Below, in pieces: positions 35,621-43,793 of a stretch of 64,000 nt of DNA. Source of the DNA: CAMDPA01 sp964574325. GTDB taxonomy: Bacteria > Pseudomonadota > Alphaproteobacteria > Rhizobiales > Hyphomicrobiaceae. Both the position numbers and the translations under genes were made by a program. Each line of letters begins with the position of its first letter. Positions within the stretch are counted from its first letter, which is position 1. The notes beneath the pieces were generated by a model. That model saw only the letters and a list, made by a program, of their open reading frames with translations. It was not told the origin of the DNA and ran no database searches. The stretch covers positions 1-64,000 of the forward strand of contig CAZNMY010000013.1 of the NCBI GenBank assembly GCA_964574325.1, in the 5' to 3' direction.

Positions 35621-36243
35621 CAACAGCCAGAATGAGTAAGCTCCCCCCCGCGATCGAGCGCTTCGTGCTGCACTGGGGTGAGATGGGTGCGGTCTGGGGC
35701 ACCAATCGGTCGGTGGGCCAGATCCACGCGCTGCTGTACCTCTCGGACAAGGCGCTGACGGCCGAGGAATTGGCCGATACGCTGGGTCTCGCGCGCTCCA
35801 ACGTATCGAATTCGCTGAAAGAGCTGCAGTCCTGGAATCTCATCCGCCGCGTGCACCTGATGGGAGATCGGCGCGACTATTTCGCCGCCGAGACCGATCT
35901 CTGGGAGATGGTGACGCGCATCGCAGAGGGCCGTAAATCGCGGGAAATCGACCCGACACTCGAAACTCTCAAGTCGTGTGTCGCGGAAGCCAATGCCGAT
36001 CGATTCATGAGCGATACCGTGCGCCAGCGCATCTGCGAGATGCACGACTTCGTGTCGGCGGTGGACGTATGGGCAGGCCAGATGCGGCGTGTGCCGAGAT
36101 CGAAACTCGCGATCCTCATGCGACTGGGGGCAGCGATCGTCCGCTACATTCCAGGACGTGCTGCGGCCAAACCTGCGGATGCCGTTTCGAGCGAGCCCGC
36201 CGAAACCGCCCCTCTATCTCGAGGTGCGAAGCCGCGGCAGTGA
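35611..36243 (+). CDS. GbsR/MarR-type transcriptional regulator
   Basis: A 210-residue winged-helix regulator of the GbsR group (COG1510). The N-terminus AIERFVLHWGEMGAVWGTNR is characteristic, followed by the helix-turn-helix (AEELADTLGLARSNVSNSLK) and the wing (RRVHLMGDRRDYFAAETDLW). The C-terminal half is helical and probably dimerises. The ATG at 35611 lies at the centre of a perfect palindrome; ATG 35632 in the same frame is an alternative and has no better ribosome-binding site. The same palindromic core precedes the downstream gene, so autoregulation and control of that gene are likely. Confidence 0.9.
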   Translation: MTETTARMSKLPPAIERFVLHWGEMGAVWGTNRSVGQIHALLYLSDKALTAEELADTLGLARSNVSNSLKELQSWNLIRRVHLMGDRRDYFAAETDLWEMVTRIAEGRKSREIDPTLETLKSCVAEANADRFMSDTVRQRICEMHDFVSAVDVWAGQMRRVPRSKLAILMRLGAAIVRYIPGRAAAKPADAVSSEPAETAPLSRGAKPRQ

Positions 36244-36266
36244 GCGTTACTCGATTTGTAGATTGG

Positions 36267-36284
36267 TTTCTGTTGTGACAGAAA
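36267..36284. promoter_or_regulatory. Second copy of the regulator palindrome
   Basis: TTTCTGTTGTGACAGAAA keeps the 7-bp arms TTTCTGT and ACAGAAA of the site at 35603 with a different four-base centre. It ends 20 bases before the ATG of the DUF4166-like gene. Confidence 0.8.
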
Positions 36285-36304
36285 TGAATGGTTGGGAGGC
36301 TTTG

Positions 36305-36958
36305 ATGTCCGTCGTATCGCTCCGCCCCGTCTCGCCGCTCGATTGCGACGACGTCGGCCGGGACAACCGTTATCGCCAACGACTCGGTGAGGCCGGTTGG
36401 CGGCGGTTGCCGGCTGCGGTCAAGCGGCGGTTCTCCAAGGCTCTCGCCGACGGCGAGCAGACCATCTATCGCGGCGAAGTCGCGCTGATGGAATTGTCGC
36501 GCGCGGGGTACTTGCTGGCGCAAGTGGCCAGGCTTGCCGGCGCCCCGCTTCCGTTCACCCGCGATGCGCTCGGTGCAACCGTCGTGGTCGTCACCGAGGT
36601 CGCGGAGCGGGGTGGCCAGATCTGGAGCCGCAGCTATCCGCGTTCCGGAAGATTTCCGCAGGTCATCCATTCGCTGAAGCGCTTCGCGGGACCGACGGGG
36701 CTGGAGGAGTACCTCGGTCTGGGTCTCGTGATGCATCTGACGCTGCACGAGGAGGTGGGGCAACTCGTGTTCAGGAGCGCCGGTTACGGGCTGAGGATCG
36801 GCGGACTTTCGGTCCGCTTGCCGAAGTGGCTGGAACCCGGCCGGTGCACCGTCACCCATCGCAACGAGACCGACGACCGGTTCTCGTTCACGCTGACCCT
36901 CGATCACCCCTGGCTCGGCCGCCTCGTGCATCAGGTTGCGTTCTTCCGGGAAGACTGA
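36305..36958 (+). CDS. DUF4166-like protein controlled by the adjacent regulator
   Basis: A 217-residue soluble protein resembling DUF4166: WRRLPAAVKRRFSKAL near the start, GEVALMELSRAGYLLAQVAR, GGQIWSRSYPRSGRFPQVIH and the C-terminal RFSFTLTLDHPWLGRLVHQV. DUF4166 is often a stand-alone domain or fused to saccharopine-dehydrogenase-like enzymes; the activity is unknown. The start at 36305 has GGGAGG six bases upstream. The operator-like palindrome lies immediately upstream, so expression probably responds to the GbsR-type protein. Confidence 0.83.
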   Translation: MSVVSLRPVSPLDCDDVGRDNRYRQRLGEAGWRRLPAAVKRRFSKALADGEQTIYRGEVALMELSRAGYLLAQVARLAGAPLPFTRDALGATVVVVTEVAERGGQIWSRSYPRSGRFPQVIHSLKRFAGPTGLEEYLGLGLVMHLTLHEEVGQLVFRSAGYGLRIGGLSVRLPKWLEPGRCTVTHRNETDDRFSFTLTLDHPWLGRLVHQVAFFRED

Positions 36959-37699
36959 CGCGCGCGCACGCCTCCGGATTGCGCCAGGTCCCCCGCCAAA
37001 GGTGTCGTTTTCGTGCACCGCGTGCCCGATTCGCTCGCACTCCCCGACCGCATTGCCGCAAACATCGTCATCGATCCGCCAAGAGAATCGCTTAGCTATT
37101 GGCTCAACAGGGACTTCCCTGTGGCCGACCGGCGTAACGGTGCGGCGAAGGGTGCGCGTCGGAGCGAAGAAAGCAGGACGCCTTGGCTGGCATCTGCATG
37201 TCGAGCATCCGGATGAAGCAACCTCGCAGGGCGGGGCGATCCCCTTCCTGCGGCAGAGCGGCGGCAATGGCCGGGACCGCCCCTCCGCTCACCTCGGCCA
37301 ATGAGCCGGACTACGCCGCACGTGTCGTGCGTCGAATACCCCAGCCCCTACCGCAGCTTCCCTCGCCTGGAGCTACGCAGACGATTTCGACGGCCCACCG
37401 CCCAGGTGCGCCGCGGGGTCTCTCGCGCGGCAAAAGGTCGGCCGAACGGGCCGGGGCAGCGGCAATCTGAGCAGACGATGGAGTGGCCCATGAACAAGCG
37501 CCTACGTCCACGGTCAGTTCCACACCTCTCGAGTAGTCTGGCGGTGAGACCGCAGCGTCGGAACGCTCGAAAATTTCTCATCGAACGTATCTGGCTTTTC
37601 TTATTTCTGTGGCGCCTGAAACCTCACCAGCAACCTCCATGTACGGCATAGCTCGGCGCAGCCGGTGAGGTGTGCGACCTGCCACCGGCCACGAACACG
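36959..37699. other. Long intergenic stretch, no convincing gene
   Basis: About 740 bases between the DUF4166-like gene and the terminator of the tct genes. Open frames of 60-122 codons exist on both strands, but none shows a domain, signal peptide or family-like composition, so none is called. A weak candidate starts at ATG 37491 after TGGAG; it reads as a very basic peptide. An 8-bp perfect hairpin has arms at 37621-37628 and 37664-37671. No RNA gene was recognised. Confidence 0.45.
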
Positions 37700-37724
37700 A
37701 AAGCCGGCCCTCGAGGCCGGCTTT
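37700..37724. terminator. Terminator hairpin downstream of tctA
   Basis: Arms AAAGCCGGCC (37700-37709) and GGCCGGCTTT (37715-37724) with loop CTCGA are perfect. The plus side runs into CTTTCTGTC. It lies 29 bases beyond the tctA stop on the minus strand and may act in both directions. Confidence 0.8.
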
Positions 37725-37753
37725 CTGTCGTCTGGGGGGCAGCGGCGCGTTCT

Positions 37754-39253
37754 TCAGCCGGCCGTCAGCTCCTTGCGGTTGTTGCGGAACGCGGGCAGCA
37801 GCACAACAAGCAGGATCAGCACGGTCGCGACGATGAACAGGAGGCTCAACGGCCGCGTTACGAAGACCGTCGGATCGGCGCGCGACATCAGCATCGCGCG
37901 GCGCAGGTGCTCTTCCATCATCGGACCGAGAACGAAGCCCAGCAGCATCGGCGTCATGTTGAAGCCGAGCCTGGACCAGATGAAGCCGAGGATGCCGAAA
38001 AGGGCGGTCAGGTAGATCTCGAAGCCAGAGTTGTTCACGCTGTAAACGCCGATGGCTGAAAAGGCCATGATCGCGGGAAACAGCAGGCGATAGGGCACGG
38101 TCAGCAGCTTCACCCAGACCCCGATCAGCGGCAGATTGAGGATGACGAGCATCGCATTGCCGATCCACATCGAGGCGATGAGGCCCCAGAACAGTTCCGG
38201 ACGCTGCGTCATCACCTCGGGACCGGGTTGAATGCCTTGCATGGTCAGGGCACCCAGCATCAGTGCCATCACGCCGGATGCGGGAAGGCCGAGCGTGAGC
38301 ATCGGGATGAACTTGCACTGCGCATCGGCGTTGTTGGCCGCTTCGGGCGCAGCGACGCCCTGGATCGCACCCTTGCCGAACTCGTCGGGATTCTTCGCGA
38401 TCTTCTTTTCGAGCATGTAGGCGGCGAAGGCGGCGACGGCTGGACCGGTGCCCGGCAGAACGCCGAAGAACGAGCCGAGCGCCGTGCCTCGCATGATCGG
38501 ACCGAACGACACCTTGAGGTCGGTCCACGACGGGAACAGGTTCTTGATCTCCTCGGTGAAGACCGATCGCTCCTGCTTGTCGTCGAGGTTCGAGATGATC
38601 TCGCCGATCGCGAAGATGCCGACGGCGAGCACGATGAATCCGAGGCCGTCGCTCAGCTCGGCGATGTCGAACGAGAAGCGCTGCGTGCCCGTGTTGACGT
38701 CGGTGCCGACGATGCCGAGCAGCAGACCCAGCACAACCATCGCGATCGACTTGAGCATGTCGCCCTGGCTGAGGACCGCGGCTGCCACGAGGCTCATGAG
38801 CATCAGGGAGAAGTATTCGGGTGCGCCGAACTTGAGTGCGAACTCCGCCAGTGGTGGCCCCGCGATCGCGATCATCAGCGTGCCGACGGTACCGGCGATG
38901 AACGAGCCGATCGCAGCGATCGCGAGGGCCGGGCCGGCGCGACCGCGGCGCGCCATCTGATAGCCGTCGATGCAGGTCACGACCGATGATGTCTCACCGG
39001 GAAGATTGACCAGGATGGCCGTGGTCGAGCCGCCGTACTGTGCGCCGTAGTAGATGCCGGCGAGCATGATCAGGGCAGCGACCGGCGGCACGTTGAAGGT
39101 GATCGGCAGCAGCATCGCAATGGTGCCGAGCGGGCCGATGCCCGGCAACACGCCGATCAGCGTTCCGACGAGAACGCCGATGAAACAGTAGAGCAGGTTC
39201 TGCAGCGTCACGGCGACGCCGAAGCCCATGATGAGGTTGTTGAGAATGTCCAT
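37754..39253 (-). CDS. tctA: Tripartite tricarboxylate transporter, large permease TctA
   Basis: A 499-residue polytopic inner-membrane protein. Conserved segments are GVLPGIGPLGTIAMLLPITF near residue 38, GGSTTAILVNLPGETSSVVT and the repeat-related GVLPGTGPAVAAFAAYMLEK, followed by GVAAPEAANNADAQCKFIPM. These are the inverted-repeat substrate motifs of TctA. It imports a carboxylate using an ion gradient with TctB and a Bug protein. It is downstream of tctB with 57 bases between. No binding-protein gene is adjacent. Confidence 0.95.
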   Translation of the reverse strand: MDILNNLIMGFGVAVTLQNLLYCFIGVLVGTLIGVLPGIGPLGTIAMLLPITFNVPPVAALIMLAGIYYGAQYGGSTTAILVNLPGETSSVVTCIDGYQMARRGRAGPALAIAAIGSFIAGTVGTLMIAIAGPPLAEFALKFGAPEYFSLMLMSLVAAAVLSQGDMLKSIAMVVLGLLLGIVGTDVNTGTQRFSFDIAELSDGLGFIVLAVGIFAIGEIISNLDDKQERSVFTEEIKNLFPSWTDLKVSFGPIMRGTALGSFFGVLPGTGPAVAAFAAYMLEKKIAKNPDEFGKGAIQGVAAPEAANNADAQCKFIPMLTLGLPASGVMALMLGALTMQGIQPGPEVMTQRPELFWGLIASMWIGNAMLVILNLPLIGVWVKLLTVPYRLLFPAIMAFSAIGVYSVNNSGFEIYLTALFGILGFIWSRLGFNMTPMLLGFVLGPMMEEHLRRAMLMSRADPTVFVTRPLSLLFIVATVLILLVVLLPAFRNNRKELTAG

Positions 39254-39310
39254 GGCCGGTGTGCCTGCGCGGGTGCGTCGTCTAGGTCTGTGAAAAGGGG
39301 AGAGCGAGCA

Positions 39311-39775
39311 TCAGTGCCCGAAATTCGGGGGCCAGACGACGAGCTGGTAGGGCAGGCCGAGCCCGTAGATGAACACGGCCACACCGAGCACGGTCATGAA
39401 CGCGGCAAGCGCCAGAACCTCCACCCACTTGAATTCGGGCCCCGCCGACGCCGCGCCGATCACCAGCACCAGGATAGCGGGCGCGAAGCCCGCGCGGTCC
39501 ATCAGGTAGCCGAACAGGGCGAAGGCGATCGGCAGGATGATGAGGCCGCGCGCGGACCAGCCACCCTCGATGCTCTCTGTCGATTTGAGAGCGCGCACGA
39601 GCAGCGCCACGCCGAACAGAATGAGAATGCCGCTCAGGATCGTCGGGAAGTAGCCGGAGCCCATCCGCAGGACGGTGCCCATCGGATAGCCGCTGGAGAT
39701 GTAGCCGGCGCCGCCGCCGATCACCAGCAGCATGATGCCGGACCAGAAATCCTTGTTCTTGTGATTGATCTGCAC
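39311..39775 (-). CDS. tctB: Tripartite tricarboxylate transporter, small permease TctB
   Basis: A 154-residue protein with four predicted membrane helices, as usual for TctB: WSGIMLLVIGGGAGYISSGY (which also contains the family YPMGT motif just after), ILSGILILFGVALLVRAL, LIILPIAFALFGYLMDRAG and a C-terminal helical hairpin. The start MQINHKNKDFWSG is typical. The first gene of a tctB-tctA operon on the minus strand; the intergenic region upstream (39776-40041) should hold its promoter. Confidence 0.92.
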   Translation of the reverse strand: MQINHKNKDFWSGIMLLVIGGGAGYISSGYPMGTVLRMGSGYFPTILSGILILFGVALLVRALKSTESIEGGWSARGLIILPIAFALFGYLMDRAGFAPAILVLVIGAASAGPEFKWVEVLALAAFMTVLGVAVFIYGLGLPYQLVVWPPNFGH

Positions 39776-40041
39776 GCGGAACTCTCCCCCCTTGCTTCCG
39801 CCCCAGCCTCGCTCGGCACGTGGCGGTGCTGCGCGACGGAAGCGCAGCCGACCCTTGTTCTTGAGTGGGGACTATTAGCAACTTTGTCAGTGGGCTCCAA
39901 CATCCGAGCCCTCTCGTAGGTCGGATGGCCGAGGAGATGGAGGCCCCAAGCGACCCTGTGATGGCCGAATGACGAGGGAACGTGTAACTTCACGCCGCAC
40001 TGCGCATTTTTCAGACGGCGTCATGCGGAGCCCGAATACAG

Positions 40042-40764
40042 TTGGCCCACTTCCCCCTTTCTGACGGTCGTTCGCCGTGGCGTGCCCGCGTGGTGACGCT
40101 CTATCCCGAGATGTTTCCCGGGCCGCTGGCGGTGTCGGTGGTCGGTGCTGCGCTGTCGGCAGGGCTGTGGTCGCTGGAGGCGATCGATCTGCGCGCGTTC
40201 GGCACCGGCCGGCATCGGACGGTCGACGATCATCCGGCCGGGGGCGGTGCAGGCATGGTGCTGCGCTGCGATGTGGTCGCCGCCGCGATCGACCACGCGC
40301 GGGCCGATCAGCCGGAACTGCCGTTGGTATATGCGTCCCCGCGCGGCGAGCCGATGTCGCAGCGGATGGTTGCCGAATGGGCGGCGGGACCGGGATTGAT
40401 CGTGCTGGCCGGGCGTTTCGAAGGTGTCGACCAGCGAGTCATCGAGGCGCGAGGACTGCGGGAGGTGTCGCTCGGCGACTACGTGCTGTCGGGTGGGGAG
40501 CTCGCCGCCTTCGTCATGCTCGATGCCTGCGCGCGATTGCTGCCAGGCGTGATCGGTTCGCAGGCATCGCTCGCCGAGGAGAGCTTTTCGGATGGCCTGC
40601 TGGAGTATCCGCAGTACACCCGTCCGCGCGAGTGGGAGGGCCGGACGCTCCCGGACGTGCTCCTGTCGGGCGATCACAAGCGCATCGCCGAATGGCGGCG
40701 GGCGCAGGCCGAGCAGCTCACGCGGGAACGGCGGCCGGATCTGCTGAAGCCGCGGAGTGATTAG
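40042..40764 (+). CDS. trmD: tRNA (guanine-N1-)-methyltransferase
   Basis: A 240-residue SPOUT-family enzyme that methylates G37 of tRNAs reading CNN codons, using SAM. Key parts are RARVVTLYPEMFPGPL at the start, TVDDHPAGGGAGMVLRCD, YASPRGEPMSQ, LAGRFEGVDQRVIEAR and SLGDYVLSGGELAAFVMLDA, which form the knotted SAM site, then the C-terminal YPQYTRPREWEG. The start appears to be TTG 40042; an in-frame GTG at 40090 would remove part of the first strand. It is away from the usual rpsP-rimM-rplS partners. Its stop overlaps that of truA. Confidence 0.95.
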   Translation: MAHFPLSDGRSPWRARVVTLYPEMFPGPLAVSVVGAALSAGLWSLEAIDLRAFGTGRHRTVDDHPAGGGAGMVLRCDVVAAAIDHARADQPELPLVYASPRGEPMSQRMVAEWAAGPGLIVLAGRFEGVDQRVIEARGLREVSLGDYVLSGGELAAFVMLDACARLLPGVIGSQASLAEESFSDGLLEYPQYTRPREWEGRTLPDVLLSGDHKRIAEWRRAQAEQLTRERRPDLLKPRSD

Positions 40765-41549
40765 TTCTCCTCGTTCGTGCCGCTTGCGTTGTCGCCCGCT
40801 GCGTCGATGCGATCATACGTGACGCGCGTCAGATACAACCCGGTCGGCGGCGCGACGGGCCCGCACTGGGCGCGATTACAGGCGGCAAGGGCGGCCGCCA
40901 CGTCGGCGCGGTTCCATTTTCCGGTGCCGGCGAGTTTGAGGCTGCCGACCATCGAGCGGACCTGATTGTGCAGGAAAGAGCGCGCGGCGGCATGAATGCG
41001 GATCTCGTCGCCCACGCGCTCGACATCGAGCCGCTCGAGCGTCTTGATCGGCGATGCGGCCTGACAGGCGGCGGCACGGAATGTCGTGAAATCATGATGG
41101 CCGACGAGCGCTTGTGCGGCGTCGTGCATCGCGGCGGCATCGAGTTCGACCGGTAGCCACCAGACGCGGCGGCGGTCGAGCGCGGGCGGCGCACGGCGCG
41201 CGAGGATGCGATAGAGATATTCGCGGCCCGTTGCCGAGAAGCGCGCGTCGAAGTCGGCCGCTGCAATGGCCGCGTCGATCGCAGCGATATGGTGGGGCCT
41301 GAGGAAGTGATTGAGCGCCTCGCGCAGCTTGAACGGGTCCCACTGCCGCTGCAGATCGAAATGCGCGACCTGTCCCGTCGCGTGCACGCCTGCGTCCGTT
41401 CGGCCAGCGCCGCGCACCGACACCCGCTCCTGGCCGAACGAAGCGATCGCGTCCTCGATCGCGCCCTGGATGCTGCGGCCTTCGGGCTGGCGCTGCCAGC
41501 CGACGAAGCCGGTGCCGTCGTATTCGAGCGTGATGCGGTAGCGTGGCAC
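40761..41549 (-). CDS. truA: tRNA pseudouridine(38-40) synthase
   Basis: A 262-residue enzyme making pseudouridine at positions 38-40 of the anticodon stem-loop. The N-terminus YRITLEYDGTGFVGWQRQP and catalytic loop GAGRTDAGVHATGQV (D52 the nucleophile) are diagnostic. RSFLHNQVRSMVGSL is the conserved C-terminal motif. It is convergent with trmD; the stops share TTAG at 40761-40764. Two tRNA anticodon-loop modifiers thus face each other. Confidence 0.96.
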   Translation of the reverse strand: MPRYRITLEYDGTGFVGWQRQPEGRSIQGAIEDAIASFGQERVSVRGAGRTDAGVHATGQVAHFDLQRQWDPFKLREALNHFLRPHHIAAIDAAIAAADFDARFSATGREYLYRILARRAPPALDRRRVWWLPVELDAAAMHDAAQALVGHHDFTTFRAAACQAASPIKTLERLDVERVGDEIRIHAAARSFLHNQVRSMVGSLKLAGTGKWNRADVAAALAACNRAQCGPVAPPTGLYLTRVTYDRIDAAGDNASGTNEEN

Positions 41550-41652
41550 GAGTGAGGTTCTGTGGACGAAGGGCTGGGGATCGGGGAGCGATCTCTATAA
41601 TAGGAATTGCCGGTTCACCCAAACTCCATCCGCTTCGGCCAAGTCCCCGTCC

Positions 41653-42528
41653 ATGCCCCTCCTTCAAGGTCTCGCCGCCATCGCCCTGTGGTCGACGCTC
41701 GCCAGCCTGACGGCTTTGGCGGGACCGATACCGCCGTTTCAGCTTGCCGCCGTCACCTTTGCGATCGGAGCAGCGGCGGGTGCGCTGGCCATGGTCGTGT
41801 CCGGTCGATCATTGGCCCCGATCGTGGCAGCGCCAGCGGGTGCGCTTGCGCTCGGCGTGACGGGGCTACTCGGCTATCACGCACTCTATTTCTTCGCGCT
41901 GCAGACGGCGCCGACGATCGAGGCGAACGTCATCAATTATCTCTGGCCGCTGCTGATCGTGGTGTTCTCGGCCTTTCTGCCGGCGCGGCTGGGAGGGCGC
42001 AGGCTCACGATCTGGCATATCGCGGGAGCTCTGATGGCGTTTGCCGGTGCGTTGGTGGCGGTGTCGGGTCGGGCGTCGTTCGCCGCTACGGCGGGATTGG
42101 GATGGGGCCATGTCGCGGCGCTCGGCGCGGCAGTCGTGTGGGCAGGCTATTCCGTTGCCTCCCGGCTCTATGCCGACGTGCCCAGCGCGAGCGTCATCGC
42201 GGCGTCGGCGCTGACGGCGGTGGGGGCCGCCGCGATCCACGTTGCCTTCGAGACGACGGTCTGGCCGCAGACGGGCTGGGGCTGGCTCGTCCTCGTTGCG
42301 ATGGGCCTCGGCCCCGTCGGGCTGGCGTTCGCGCTATGGGACGGCGCGGTGAAGCACGGCGACATCCGGCTCGTCGGTGTCGTCTCGTATGCGACTCCGC
42401 TGCTGTCGAATGCGCTGCTGGCGGCGCTCGGTTTGGGGCAGGCCGGGCCACTGCTCTGGCTGGCGGTGCTGCTCGTCACTCTCGGCGCCGTGATCGCATC
42501 ACGGGATCAGTTTCGCGCGCGTATGTGA
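41653..42528 (+). CDS. EamA/DMT-family exporter (YddG-like)
   Basis: A 291-residue protein with ten predicted helices in two EamA repeats. The segment TIEANVINYLWPLLIVVFSA is characteristic of the YddG-like subgroup, whose studied members export aromatic and other amino acids. A second-repeat signature is GPVGLAFALWDGAVKHGDIR. The substrate here is unproven. ATG 41653 directly precedes helix 1 (LQGLAAIALWSTLASLTALA). Upstream and downstream genes are separately oriented or unrelated. Confidence 0.88.
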   Translation: MPLLQGLAAIALWSTLASLTALAGPIPPFQLAAVTFAIGAAAGALAMVVSGRSLAPIVAAPAGALALGVTGLLGYHALYFFALQTAPTIEANVINYLWPLLIVVFSAFLPARLGGRRLTIWHIAGALMAFAGALVAVSGRASFAATAGLGWGHVAALGAAVVWAGYSVASRLYADVPSASVIAASALTAVGAAAIHVAFETTVWPQTGWGWLVLVAMGLGPVGLAFALWDGAVKHGDIRLVGVVSYATPLLSNALLAALGLGQAGPLLWLAVLLVTLGAVIASRDQFRARM

Positions 42529-42634
42529 AACGCCGTTTCGCGTTTGGTCGCGGGCCCGGACTTGCGCCCGTTCGCGGCGTCCTCTAACCAGCAGGGGAGC
42601 CCAATTGTCCGACGAGATCCGCAGGAGACACCAG

Positions 42635-43351
42635 ATGACCGCGCCCGAAATGACGCCGACCGAGGCGAAACAGAAGCTGATCGACGGCTGTCTCATCCTG
42701 GAGCGCGAAGGCCATCACGACATGACGCGCGGGCATCTCTCCGTGCGCGTCCCCGGCAATCCCGATCAGTTCTACATGAAGCCGCACAGCCACGGCTTCG
42801 ACGAGGTCACGATGGAGAACATCGTGCTCTGCAATCTCGAAGGCGAGAAGATCGGCGGCGGCGGACCGCGCCACAGCGAGGTTTTCATCCACTCCGAGAT
42901 CTTCAAGGCGCGGCCCGACATCAACGCGGTGATCCACTCCCACCCCGACAACGCCGTCGCGGTGTCGGCGCTGGGCCGGCCGATCCGCGCATGGAGCCAG
43001 CCTTCGGTATTGTTCGCCGAGGGCCGCGCGGGCTGGTTCACCGAGACCATCGACCTGATCCGCCGCAAGGACCAGGGCGCCGGCGTCGCCAGGGCGCTGG
43101 GGCCGCACAAGGTCTGCTTCATGAAGAACCACGGCGTCGCCGTCGCCGGAGCGTCGATCGAGGACGCGGTCATCACCGCGATCATGCTGGAGAACGCCTG
43201 CCGCATCCAGATCCTGGTGGAGTCGGCGGGCAACCCCACGCCGGAGTTCCCGCCCGAGGACCTCGCGCTGCTCTACGACAAGCTCGGTCGCCTCGACCAG
43301 ATGGCCGTCAACTTCGATTATCTGCGCCGCAAAGCGTACAAGGGGAAGTGA
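42635..43351 (+). CDS. Class II aldolase/adducin-family protein
   Basis: A 238-residue zinc-dependent class II aldolase-like protein (L-fuculose-phosphate aldolase fold). Zn ligands lie in NAVIHSHPDNAVAVS (two His) and in the C-terminal part around FMKNHGVAVAGASIEDAV (His). REGHHDMTRGHLSVRVPGN is the substrate-phosphate-like N-terminal loop. Substrate is unknown; many members act on small sugar or hydroxy-acid derivatives. ATG 42635 is preceded by AGGAG at the right distance; the TTG at 42605 in the same frame is less likely. Confidence 0.88.
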   Translation: MTAPEMTPTEAKQKLIDGCLILEREGHHDMTRGHLSVRVPGNPDQFYMKPHSHGFDEVTMENIVLCNLEGEKIGGGGPRHSEVFIHSEIFKARPDINAVIHSHPDNAVAVSALGRPIRAWSQPSVLFAEGRAGWFTETIDLIRRKDQGAGVARALGPHKVCFMKNHGVAVAGASIEDAVITAIMLENACRIQILVESAGNPTPEFPPEDLALLYDKLGRLDQMAVNFDYLRRKAYKGK

Positions 43352-43430
43352 AGCGCTCCTCTTGAGGGACCCCTGAAGGGATTTTGCAGCGGAGAGGCAT
43401 CGGGCGAGGTCAATGCCCCCAAACTCCGTT

Positions 43431-43487
43431 TCATCCTCGGGCGCGGGTGAGGTCCCTCAGGACCGTAGCCTGCGTTCCCGAGGATGA
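43431..43487. repeat. Intergenic palindromic element
   Basis: Perfect 11-bp arms TCATCCTCGGG (43431-43441) and CCCGAGGATGA (43477-43487), enclosing an inner hairpin GGTCC-CTCA-GGACC (43451-43464). It is about 80 bases after the aldolase gene and could terminate its transcript, or be a dispersed repeat. Its GAGGATGA core reappears at 43637 inside the neighbouring element. Confidence 0.75.
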
Positions 43488-43507
43488 CACGCTGGAGTGA
43501 CGACCCG

Positions 43508-43704
43508 GTGTCAGACCCTGCGGGTCTGACCCCAATTCTACGTCAACCGTCGCAGGAGGCGTTGTTCCGGTTGTAGCCCCCAGCTGCTTCTTGCGCCGGT
43601 TCCCCGGGCTTCGACGCGGCAGCGCCGTGCTCGCACGAGGATGACGAGAGCGTGTTTGGGCAGTCGGAATGCCATTGGGGTCAGACCCGCAGGGTCTGAC
43701 CCCG
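43508..43704. mobile_element. MITE-like element with about 30-bp terminal inverted repeats
   Basis: The segment ending in the left hairpin (about 43508-43537) and the right hairpin (about 43674-43703) are reverse complements at roughly 28 of 30 positions. Each end is itself a palindrome built on GGGTCTGACCCC. The 130-odd bases between carry no gene. This fits a small non-autonomous element or a paired dispersed palindrome just upstream of iorA. No transposase is in the window. Confidence 0.6.
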
Positions 43705-43793
43705 GCCGACACCCATGGTTTCCATTCAAGCGCGCTGTAGTATATTGGTGCCGCTACCGAATTCGTGCATCGCCCTTTCGCCCGGAGCCCCCG

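Noticed and set aside
37301..37651. 116-codon plus-strand frame
   Set aside because: Very basic, no signal, domain or plausible ribosome-binding site at its first start; left as noncoding.
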